Assembly (NCBI GenBank): GCA_900541865.1
Contig: UQLO01000001.1
Span: forward strand, 84,367 to 148,366
DNA length: 64,000 bases
Origin: an uncultured Porphyromonadaceae bacterium
Lineage (GTDB): Bacteria > Bacteroidota > Bacteroidia > Bacteroidales > Muribaculaceae
Direction of reading: 5' to 3'
Below the pieces are notes generated by a model. It did no database searches. It saw nothing but the letters and a program-made list of their open reading frames with translations, and had not been told where the DNA came from. Numbering within the stretch: the first letter of the stretch is position 1; every line of letters begins with the position of its first letter. The translations under genes and the position numbers were made by a program. Below, piece after piece: positions 16,522 to 24,081 of this stretch.

Positions 16522-18318
16522 ATGCAGAACATCCGCAACATCGCCATTATTGCGCATGTGGACCACGGCAAGACCACTCTGGTGGACAAGATGCTCCTTG
16601 CCGGCCACCTTTTCCGCGACAACCAGACTACCGGTGAACTCATTCTCGACAACAACGACCTCGAACGCGAGCGTGGTATCACTATTCTCTCCAAAAACGT
16701 TTCCATCGACTATAAAGGTCACAAAATAAACATTATAGACACCCCGGGGCACGCCGACTTCGGCGGCGAAGTGGAGCGCGTGCTCAACATGGCCGACGGA
16801 TGCCTCCTCCTGGTCGACGCTTTCGAGGGTCCTATGCCCCAGACTCGTTTCGTGCTCCAGAAAGCCATCGAAATCGGCCTGAAACCCATTGTTGTTATTA
16901 ACAAGGTCGACAAGCCCAACTGCCGCCCCGAAGAAGTCCAGGAGATGGTTTTCGACCTTATGTTCAGCCTCGACGCCACTGAGGAGCAGCTCGACTTTCC
17001 CACCCTCTACGGCTCCGCAAAGCAGGGCTGGATGAGTCTGGACTACAAAAAGCCTACCGACAACATTCTTCCTCTGCTCGACACCATCATCGAGGCCATA
17101 CCCGGTCCCGCCGAGAATCCCGGCGACACTCAGATGCTCATCACTTCGCTCGATTTCAGCAAATACGTGGGACGCATCGCCATAGGCCGCGTGCACCGGG
17201 GCACCGTGCGCGAAGGCCAGGAAATCGGCCTGTGCCGGCGCGACGGCTCCGTGAGCCGTCAGCGCATCAAGGAACTCCACACCTTCGAAGGTATGGGGCG
17301 CCGGCGCACCGACGCTGTCGAAAACGGCGACATCTGCGCCATCGTCGGCCTCGAAGGCTTCGAAATCGGCGACACTGTCTCTCTGCCCGACAATCCCGAC
17401 CCGCTGCCCCGCATCGCCATCGACGAGCCCACCATGAGCATGACTTTTACAATCAACGACAGTCCCTTCTTCGGCAAGGACGGCAAATTCGTGACCTCAC
17501 GCCATATCGGCGACCGCCTCACCGCTGAGCTCGACCGAAATCTGGCCCTACGCGTCGAAAAAGGCAGCAAGGAAGACGTATGGACGGTCTTCGGCCGTGG
17601 CGTCCTCCATCTGAGCGTGCTCATCGAGACCATGCGCCGCGAGGGTTATGAGCTCCAAGTTGGCCAGCCTCAGGTCATAATCAAGGAAATCGACGGTGTG
17701 AAATGCGAGCCCGTCGAACTTCTCACCATCAACGTCACCGAGGAGTCCGCTTCCCGAATGATCGACATGGTGACTCGCCGAAAGGGCGAACTCGTCGCCA
17801 TGACCACCAAAAACGACCGCGTGCAGATGGAATTCCAGATCCCCTCCCGCGGTATAATCGGCCTGCGAAGCAATGTCCTCACCGGCTCCGGAGGCGAAGC
17901 TATCATGAGCCACCGTTTCCTCGACTACCAACCCTGGAAAGGCGACATCGAGCGGCGTACCAACGGCTCCCTCATCGCCGTAGAGTCCGGCACGGCATAT
18001 GCTTATGCCATCGACAAGCTCCAGGACCGCGGACGCTTCTTCATCTTCCCCCAGGAAGAGGTATACGCCGGTCAGGTGGTCGGAGAGAACGCCAAGGACA
18101 ACGACATCCCCGTCAACGTCACCAAGAGCAAGAAACTCACCAACATGCGCGCTTCCGGAGCCGACGACAAGGCGCGTATCGTACCCCCGGTGGTCTTCAG
18201 TCTCGAAGAAGCCCTCGAATACATCAAAGAAGATGAATATGTTGAGGTTACGCCCCACCACATCCGTCTGCGCAAAATAATTCTCGACGAAATAGAGCGC
18301 AAACGCGCAAATCGCTGA
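16522..18318 (+). CDS. typA: Ribosome-associated GTPase TypA/BipA
   Basis: 598 residues, full length for the family. G1 is AHVDHGKTT, G2 lies in ERGITILSKN, G3 is DTPGHADF, G4 is NKVD and G5 lies in GSAKQGW. EF-G-like domains II, III and V follow and the C-terminal TypA-specific domain ends the protein (about 480-598). TypA is a translation factor that binds 70S ribosomes and helps large-subunit assembly and stress growth, often at low temperature. The stop overlaps the folP start by one base (TGATG). Confidence 0.97.
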   Translation: MQNIRNIAIIAHVDHGKTTLVDKMLLAGHLFRDNQTTGELILDNNDLERERGITILSKNVSIDYKGHKINIIDTPGHADFGGEVERVLNMADGCLLLVDAFEGPMPQTRFVLQKAIEIGLKPIVVINKVDKPNCRPEEVQEMVFDLMFSLDATEEQLDFPTLYGSAKQGWMSLDYKKPTDNILPLLDTIIEAIPGPAENPGDTQMLITSLDFSKYVGRIAIGRVHRGTVREGQEIGLCRRDGSVSRQRIKELHTFEGMGRRRTDAVENGDICAIVGLEGFEIGDTVSLPDNPDPLPRIAIDEPTMSMTFTINDSPFFGKDGKFVTSRHIGDRLTAELDRNLALRVEKGSKEDVWTVFGRGVLHLSVLIETMRREGYELQVGQPQVIIKEIDGVKCEPVELLTINVTEESASRMIDMVTRRKGELVAMTTKNDRVQMEFQIPSRGIIGLRSNVLTGSGGEAIMSHRFLDYQPWKGDIERRTNGSLIAVESGTAYAYAIDKLQDRGRFFIFPQEEVYAGQVVGENAKDNDIPVNVTKSKKLTNMRASGADDKARIVPPVVFSLEEALEYIKEDEYVEVTPHHIRLRKIILDEIERKRANR

Positions 18319-19172
18319 TGCTCCCTTTCTCTCTTAATATCGACGGCCGGCCGGTGCTCTTCACCGAGCCGGCCGTTATGGCTATTCTAAACGTTACCGA
18401 CGACTCCTTCCACGCTCCCTCGCGCGTAGTCGGAGCCGATGCCATCGCCCGCCGCGCCGAGGCCTTCGCTGGCGCCGGCGCTCGTTTTATCGACATCGGG
18501 GCCTGCTCAACCCGCCCCGGGGCTGCCTGCGTCGACGCCGACGAGGAACTCCGTCGGGTGGAAACGGCCGTGGCTGCCGTCCGTAATGCCGTCGGAGCCG
18601 ACATCATCATCTCCGTCGACACCTTCCGCGCCGCCGTGGCCCGACGCGCCGTCGAGGCCGGCGCGCACATGGTCAACGATGTGTCATCAGGTGCCCTCGA
18701 CCCCGAAATGTTCTCTACTGTCGCCGAACTGCGTGTGCCCTACGTGCTGATGCATATGCGGGGCACGCCACAAACCATGCAGTCGCTCACCGACTACTCG
18801 CAGTGGGGCGGCGACGTCACCGCCGGTGTGGTCGCCGAACTCTCCGAACCTCTGGCGCGGCTTCGGCAGGCGGGAGTAGCCGACGTAATAGTCGACCCCG
18901 GGTTCGGTTTTGCCAAAACCCTTGAGCAAAACTACAGCCTGATGCGAAATCTGGAGTGCCTCGACGTGCTTGGAGCACCCCTGCTGGTGGGTATTTCCCG
19001 CAAGTCGATGCTCACAAAACTCCTCGACATTTCCACATCCGACGCACTGCCCGCAACCACCGCCCTCAACCTCTTCGCCTTGGCCAAAGGCGCGGCCATT
19101 CTCCGTGTCCACGACCCCGCCGAAGCCCTGCAGGCCCTACGGCTGAACGCCGCACTTGCCTTAAAAAAGTAA
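18318..19172 (+). CDS. folP: Dihydropteroate synthase
   Basis: 284 residues. The enzyme joins p-aminobenzoate to the pterin diphosphate in folate synthesis and is the sulfonamide target. Visible motifs are the first loop ILNVTDDSF, the second loop DIGACSTRPGA, SVDTFR, NDVSSG, LMHMRGTP, VDPGFGFAKT and GISRKSM. In the first loop the usual NVTPDSF has Asp for Pro. It is translationally coupled to typA. A weak GC hairpin with a T run at 19173-19190 may end the unit. Confidence 0.96.
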   Translation: MLPFSLNIDGRPVLFTEPAVMAILNVTDDSFHAPSRVVGADAIARRAEAFAGAGARFIDIGACSTRPGAACVDADEELRRVETAVAAVRNAVGADIIISVDTFRAAVARRAVEAGAHMVNDVSSGALDPEMFSTVAELRVPYVLMHMRGTPQTMQSLTDYSQWGGDVTAGVVAELSEPLARLRQAGVADVIVDPGFGFAKTLEQNYSLMRNLECLDVLGAPLLVGISRKSMLTKLLDISTSDALPATTALNLFALAKGAAILRVHDPAEALQALRLNAALALKK

Positions 19173-19270
19173 AACGGGCGCTTTTTTCCCAACCTTCGGC
19201 CTGCGCTGTATGTTTAGTTTATACAACGCCAACCTTTTATGCACCCCACTGCCGGGAAGCCCTTAGGTGG

Positions 19271-19289
19271 CGTTAGCATAGTACTAACG
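19271..19289. promoter_or_regulatory. Inverted repeat upstream of the OmpA-like gene
   Basis: CGTTAG (19271-19276), 7 bases, CTAACG (19284-19289), ending 16 bases before the start codon. It could be an operator or a leader hairpin. No good TAnnTTTG box was found between folP and this gene; TATGTTTA at 19208 is one base off. Confidence 0.35.
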
Positions 19290-19305
19290 TTAAATACATA
19301 TAGCT

Positions 19306-20082
19306 ATGGCAGAAAAGAAAACAAGCCGGCAAACCCCCGAAGGGACCGCGCAGCATCAGTTAGGTGCTCACCGGCAGCCCGAACGTCTTGCCGCACACAA
19401 GGAGCCGGAGCAGTTGCCGGCACACGATGAGAGTGAGGACACGGTCGTTCCGGCAGTTACTGCCGACGTTGAAGAAACTCCGGGCTTCGTCAAGTACGGC
19501 GCAGCCATCCTTCTGGGTCTCGCCTTCGGTGTGGGCTGCTACGTCTGGATAACGGGTAGCGCACCCCAGCGTCCCTACGAAAAGGCTAACGGAATCATGT
19601 ACTCCGCAAACAACGCCCCCGACAACTCCAACATCCCCAACCCGTTCTATACCGCCGGCGGCTCCCAGCCCGAGTATTTGGTGGTAGAAGTGCCCACCGG
19701 CACCGCTGCTTCTCTGGCTGCAAACAGTCAGGCCCTGCAGGCCGACAACGGCGTGCGCCCCGTCGCCGCCGTCTCCGGGCCCGTGGTTTATCTCTTCACC
19801 TACGACTCGGCCGACATTCCCGAAACGGCTGCCCTGACCGACATCGCCCAACGAGCCCGCAAGGGTGGTTATGGGCTTGACGTCAAGGCTTATACCGACG
19901 AGCACGGCCGAGATGCATACAATCGCCGCCTCAGCCAGCGTCGCGCCCGCGCCGTGGCCGACTACCTCGTTGCACATGGTGCCGATCCCGCAAAGGTCAA
20001 GGCTCAGGGCATGGGTCCCACCCACGCTTACGCCAACGACGCTCAGGACCGCCGAGCAGAAGTAACTCTCACTCAGCAATAA
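19306..20082 (+). CDS. Inner-membrane-anchored OmpA-family protein
   Basis: 258 residues. Residues 18-44 are three 9-residue tandem repeats with the pattern L-x-A-H-x-x-x-E (QLGAHRQPE, RLAAHKEPE, QLPAHDESE). One membrane helix follows at about 65-85 (YGAAILLGLAFGVGCYVWI). The C-terminal half is an OmpA/MotB-type peptidoglycan-binding domain (AYTDEHGRDAYNRRLSQRRA, then GPTHAYANDAQDRRAEVTL), so the protein probably links the inner membrane to the cell wall. It lacks a signal peptide and outer-membrane barrel. The partner of the cytoplasmic tail is unknown. A bidirectional terminator follows. Confidence 0.85.
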   Translation: MAEKKTSRQTPEGTAQHQLGAHRQPERLAAHKEPEQLPAHDESEDTVVPAVTADVEETPGFVKYGAAILLGLAFGVGCYVWITGSAPQRPYEKANGIMYSANNAPDNSNIPNPFYTAGGSQPEYLVVEVPTGTAASLAANSQALQADNGVRPVAAVSGPVVYLFTYDSADIPETAALTDIAQRARKGGYGLDVKAYTDEHGRDAYNRRLSQRRARAVADYLVAHGADPAKVKAQGMGPTHAYANDAQDRRAEVTLTQQ

Positions 20083-20107
20083 GCAACCTCAGCATACGTT
20101 TTGAACA

Positions 20108-20146
20108 CAAGCAGCCGGCCGCACTCTCGCGACCGGCTGCTTTTTT
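20108..20146. terminator. Bidirectional terminator between the OmpA-like and GH95 genes
   Basis: AGCAGCCGG pairs with CCGGCTGCT around a 12-base loop, with TTTTTT on the plus side. It lies between two convergent genes. Confidence 0.8.
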
Positions 20147-20164
20147 CAGAAGCTGCCTACGCTT

Positions 20165-23100
20165 TCATCGAATAAGCATAGTCGCTCCGTTGGCTATCAC
20201 AAACCCGCGGTAGTTGTCGCCCACAGGCTGTCCGAGTACATTGTAGCGCTGGTGGGAAGCCTCCGATGTCATAGTCCTGTCATTACAGACCAGGCCGCTG
20301 GAGGAACCTGTGCCAAGAAGTTCTATCTCCTGACCGGCCTCGGTGGGAATGTCGTAGAGATAGGTCGTGGGTAGGTTTGTCTGCGGGATGCGGCTGCGGT
20401 CGGCAACTATGGGCTCCGGCATGGCGGCGGCCGCCGTCAGTGCGTTGGTGTTCTCGCCCTGCGCCTCGGCAAGGGGCGTGCCGTCGGCCAGGCGAAGCGG
20501 TGTGTTGCTGCGCAGGCGAAGGTTGCCGCCAACTGTCGAACGCACCATGGCGCGTACTATCTTGCCGTCTTCCCACTCCATATTGGAAATCTCAAAGCCG
20601 CCGCGAGCGCGAAGACCCTCGACAGAGCCCTTCGACCATTTTGCCGGAAGTGCAGGCAGTAGGTGCACGAAGCCCGCGTGGCTCTGCAGGAGCATCTCGG
20701 CGATGCCGGCGCAGCAGCCGAAGTTGCCGTCGATCTGGAAGGGTGCGTGAGCATCGAACATATTGGCGTAGGTGCCTCCATCGGGGTCCGACATGGTGAT
20801 GTCGGGCGACACGAGGCGCAGCTGGTTCTTGATGATTTCCAGTGCGTGGTCGCCATCGAGCATTCGCGCCCAAAGGCATACCTTCCAACCCATCGACCAG
20901 CCGCGGGCCGCATCGCCGCGGCCTACCAGCGACTTGTGCGCACCCTGGAAGATGTCGCCGTTAAGGTAAGGGCTGACCTGATTGCCCGGATATGCGCCCC
21001 AAAGGTGCGATATGTGGCGGTGCGACGTATTTTCGCGGTCCCAGTCTTCCTGCCATTCCTGAATCTGGCCGTAGCGTCCTATTTTGTAGGGCGTAAGGCG
21101 GCTGCGAAGTGCGTCGAGCTCATCGGCGAAGGCAGCGTCGGTGCCAAGTGTGCGCGCGGCAGCGGCTGTGTTGGCAAGTACGTCGTATACCATCTGGTTA
21201 TCCATGGCAATGCCTCCGAAGAGAGCAACGTTCATCTTGTTGCCGTCGTCCTTGTTGTACGACCACTTGCCCGGATGGTTCTCAGGCGAATTCGACGGGC
21301 AAACCACCATATAGCGGGTGTTGGGATCCTCTACAAGGAAGTCCTGGTAGAACTGCGCGCATCCTTTCAGAACAGGGTAGATGTCGGCAAGATAGTCGGT
21401 GTCGCCGCTGAAGAGGTATTTCTCCCACAGGTGCGAGCAGAACCATGCGTTGCAGGTAGGCCAAATGCCCACAGAACCATTGTCGACGGCACCTGTAGTG
21501 CGCCAGATGTCGGTGTTGTGGTGAAGGGCCCAGCCTCGCGCGCCGTACATCTCTGCGGCTGTCACGGCGCCCGTGGTGGCTACATCGCGCACCATCTGCA
21601 CAAAGGGTTCGTGGCACTCTGCGAGATTGGTGACCTCGGCCGGCCAGTAGTTCATCTCCACATTGATATTGGTGGTATACTTGGAGTCCCAGGCCGGATA
21701 CTGGCGGGCGTTCGGGTTCCACAGGCCCTGCAGGTTCGCCGGCTGTGTGCCGGGCTGGCTGGAGCTGATCAGCAGGTAGCGGCCATACTGGAAGTAGGTC
21801 GACACCAGTCCGGGATCGGAGTCTACGCTGCGGTATTCGCGGATACGGGTTTCGGTGTCCTTGTTTTCCTGGGCCGGATTGACGCCCAGATCGAGCGCTA
21901 CGCGGTTGAACATCTCCGAATATGCCTGTACGTGGTCGGCAAGTGCCGTTTCAAATGTTTTGCCGCTTTGGGCGAACGTTGTCAGCGGAGCAAGCGCCTT
22001 AGCCTCGGCGTCGCCGCTTATGTCGTTGTAGTTCTCGAAATTGGTGGCCGAGGATATCACTATGGTGGCGGCATCGGCACCGGCGACTTCTATTGCGGGC
22101 GTGGTGGCGCTACCGGCTACTATGCCGTACTGCATTACGTTGCGGGTAGTGGCCGTGCGCGTACCTCCTTCGGGCAGCACGTTTATAAAGGTGAAACATT
22201 CCACCTTGTTGTCGATGCCTTCGCTCTGTGTGCGCGCCGGAACCAGCGAGGCGCGTATCATTGCGCCGTCGGTAGTCACTTCGTTGACGCCCATCTTGGC
22301 CATATTGGTTTTGGCGGGCGCGGCATAGCAAACATCGAAGTTCAACGCCCCCGGCTGCGAGGCCTCCAGGCGGATGATGGTGACGTTGTCGGCAAAGGAG
22401 GTGAAAATCCGGCGGGTATAGGTCACGCCGTCGGCGACATAGGTCGTGGTGGCCACGGCCTGCTCCAAGTCAAGGTCGCGTACATAGCCCTGCGCGTCGC
22501 GGCAGTTGCCGGCTCCGCGCTCCTCGTCGTTGTAGCGGTGTCCGGCGAAGCCCAGCAGCACGCAACCCGCGCCCTGATATTGAGCGCCATGGCTCTTTTC
22601 GCTCTGCCAGGCAGGTATGGCAAGTTTCTGGGCGTCGACGTAGTTGCCGGCAAAAATCTGCTGCTGCACCTGCGCCAGCACGCCGCGGGCTTTGCTGTTG
22701 TGGTTCGAGTTGGGCGACTGGCCCCAGAAGGTGTCTTCGTTGAGCTGGATGGTATCGACGGCAACACTGCCGCTGACCATGGCGCCAAGTCGGCCGTTGC
22801 CCAAGGGCAATGCCTCTTCCCAAGCAGCCGCCGGGCGGTTGTACCACAGCCGGTTGTGGCCGCTCAGCACGGGCGGTGGAACCGGTCGCTCCGACGACGT
22901 CGTAAAGCTGATGCTGTAGGGCTGAGCGCATACATTGCCGGTGAGGTCGGCGAATACGCCGCCTTCAACCTTGAAGGTATACACCGTGCTCAAGTCCAGC
23001 TCCTCAAAGGCAAAGCTCACTTTATTGGCGCTCACCGTAGGCGTCAGTCGGCTCGAGCGGCCTGTAGCGCTGTTGGTGAGGGTGCCGTAAGCGCCTGCGG

Positions 23101-23878
23101 CGGCGGTGACGCTCTCGTTGAACATCATCACTATCTTGCCCGTCGGAACAACATTGGTCTCACCGTCGGCCGGAGTTGTGGAGATGCACTCCGGAGCCTG
23201 CGAGTCGTCGGCCAGGATGTTGACATACTTAAGATTGTAGTTGCTGGTCTTTGTTGCAGTCTGGATGAGCATGCGCACTATGAGCTTGTCGCAGTTGTCG
23301 GCCGCGAGAGTATAGGTGGCGTCGTTGTACTTGTTCCAGTGCGAGGCTGCGACATAGTCTTCAAGCACCGTCCAGCTTGTGCCCCCGTCGGTCGAATACA
23401 CCACGCCGAAGGGCGTCGAGCTGCTCGAGCCGTCGCCGATGGCAAAGTTGATTTTGACATTGCTCAGAGCCGTCGTCGGCACCGACACTTCAAAGTACTG
23501 GTCGTGCGCGGCCCCGTCGCCATAGCTTTCCTTGGGTGTGAAAGCGGTGGTGGAGGCGGTGTTGAGGCGGAATAGATAGCTCGGCGTGGAGCCGCTGGAG
23601 GTGAACTGCCACTTGCCGTTGCTCGTATGGAGGCTCACGTGGCACTCGTCGGGATTCATGGCGCTGCTGTTGGGCCGCACATAGGGTTGCAGCTTGGTCC
23701 AATATTCATTGGACGAAGCGCTCCACCCGAGGTCGTTGGGAGTGTAGACGGCTGTGGTGCCGTTCTTCTCCTGGTCGTAGCCCGTGGTAAACTCCCAGTG
23801 GGCCACTGTGGTCTGCTCTGCGGCATTAATAGTTAGTGCTGCCGCTAAACCGAGCATAAGTGAAGGTATTCGTTTCAT
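20165..23878 (-). CDS. Secreted GH95 glycoside hydrolase (alpha-L-fucosidase/galactosidase family)
   Basis: 1237 residues. Signal peptide 1-19; N-terminal beta domain about 20-225; an Ig-like domain about 228-327 (CISTTPADGETNVVPTG); GH95 catalytic region from about 341 (LWYNRPAAAWEEALPLGNG) to about 1130. Conserved GH95 segments are TTNINVEMNYWPAEVTNL, which carries the catalytic Asn pair of the family, CPSNSPEN, and DGNFG at 1050. The last 30 residues (QRYNVLGQPV, then GFVIANG) resemble a type IX sorting tail. GH95 enzymes cleave alpha-1,2-L-fucosides or alpha-L-galactosides from host mucin or plant glycans; the exact substrate is open. No SusC/SusD pair is adjacent. The divergent regulator at 24082 is its likely controller. 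Confidence 0.93.
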   Translation of the reverse strand: MKRIPSLMLGLAAALTINAAEQTTVAHWEFTTGYDQEKNGTTAVYTPNDLGWSASSNEYWTKLQPYVRPNSSAMNPDECHVSLHTSNGKWQFTSSGSTPSYLFRLNTASTTAFTPKESYGDGAAHDQYFEVSVPTTALSNVKINFAIGDGSSSSTPFGVVYSTDGGTSWTVLEDYVAASHWNKYNDATYTLAADNCDKLIVRMLIQTATKTSNYNLKYVNILADDSQAPECISTTPADGETNVVPTGKIVMMFNESVTAAAGAYGTLTNSATGRSSRLTPTVSANKVSFAFEELDLSTVYTFKVEGGVFADLTGNVCAQPYSISFTTSSERPVPPPVLSGHNRLWYNRPAAAWEEALPLGNGRLGAMVSGSVAVDTIQLNEDTFWGQSPNSNHNSKARGVLAQVQQQIFAGNYVDAQKLAIPAWQSEKSHGAQYQGAGCVLLGFAGHRYNDEERGAGNCRDAQGYVRDLDLEQAVATTTYVADGVTYTRRIFTSFADNVTIIRLEASQPGALNFDVCYAAPAKTNMAKMGVNEVTTDGAMIRASLVPARTQSEGIDNKVECFTFINVLPEGGTRTATTRNVMQYGIVAGSATTPAIEVAGADAATIVISSATNFENYNDISGDAEAKALAPLTTFAQSGKTFETALADHVQAYSEMFNRVALDLGVNPAQENKDTETRIREYRSVDSDPGLVSTYFQYGRYLLISSSQPGTQPANLQGLWNPNARQYPAWDSKYTTNINVEMNYWPAEVTNLAECHEPFVQMVRDVATTGAVTAAEMYGARGWALHHNTDIWRTTGAVDNGSVGIWPTCNAWFCSHLWEKYLFSGDTDYLADIYPVLKGCAQFYQDFLVEDPNTRYMVVCPSNSPENHPGKWSYNKDDGNKMNVALFGGIAMDNQMVYDVLANTAAAARTLGTDAAFADELDALRSRLTPYKIGRYGQIQEWQEDWDRENTSHRHISHLWGAYPGNQVSPYLNGDIFQGAHKSLVGRGDAARGWSMGWKVCLWARMLDGDHALEIIKNQLRLVSPDITMSDPDGGTYANMFDAHAPFQIDGNFGCCAGIAEMLLQSHAGFVHLLPALPAKWSKGSVEGLRARGGFEISNMEWEDGKIVRAMVRSTVGGNLRLRSNTPLRLADGTPLAEAQGENTNALTAAAAMPEPIVADRSRIPQTNLPTTYLYDIPTEAGQEIELLGTGSSSGLVCNDRTMTSEASHQRYNVLGQPVGDNYRGFVIANGATMLIR

Positions 23879-23910
23879 CTAAGGTTTGGGTTTAGGTATT
23901 TTTCCGGCTG

Positions 23911-23918
23911 CAAAATTA
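23911..23918 (-). promoter_or_regulatory. -7 box (TAATTTTG) of the GH95 gene
   Basis: Perfect -7 box 32 bases before the start codon. No consensus -33 TTTG is present at the right distance, which fits a promoter that needs an activator. Confidence 0.6.
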
Positions 23919-23941
23919 CTTCGGCTGCTGCAAGCGCTTTG

Positions 23942-23977
23942 CCAAATTCGGCGCATCCTGTCCCAAAATCGGCTCAT
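23942..23977. promoter_or_regulatory. Candidate AraC-type operator: 15-bp direct repeat at 21-bp spacing
   Basis: CCAAATTCGGCGCAT (23942-23956) and CCAAAATCGGCTCAT (23963-23977) agree at 13 of 15 positions and are exactly 21 bases apart, two helical turns. AraC-family proteins typically bind such direct repeats. The repeat ends 24 bases upstream of the GH95 -7 box, overlapping where the missing -33 element would be. The assignment to the adjacent regulator is an inference. Confidence 0.55.
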
Positions 23978-24067
23978 TCAGCGCGTTGATGGGTTAATCT
24001 TTGCCGCCAAATGGTGTATTTTCTGCCGTTTTGACCCAATCCGGCCTCGGCGAACCGCTTTTTTGCA

Positions 24068-24075
24068 TATATTTG
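24068..24075 (+). promoter_or_regulatory. Possible -7 box (TATATTTG) of the regulator gene
   Basis: It matches TAnnTTTG but ends only 6 bases before the ATG at 24082, so its transcript would be nearly leaderless. No -33 box is seen. Confidence 0.35.
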
Positions 24076-24081
24076 CATGCC

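Noticed and set aside
20663..23575. Long open frame antisense to the GH95 gene (970 codons)
   Set aside because: It mirrors a strongly biased GC-rich gene; the sense strand carries the GH95 motifs, signal peptide and promoter.
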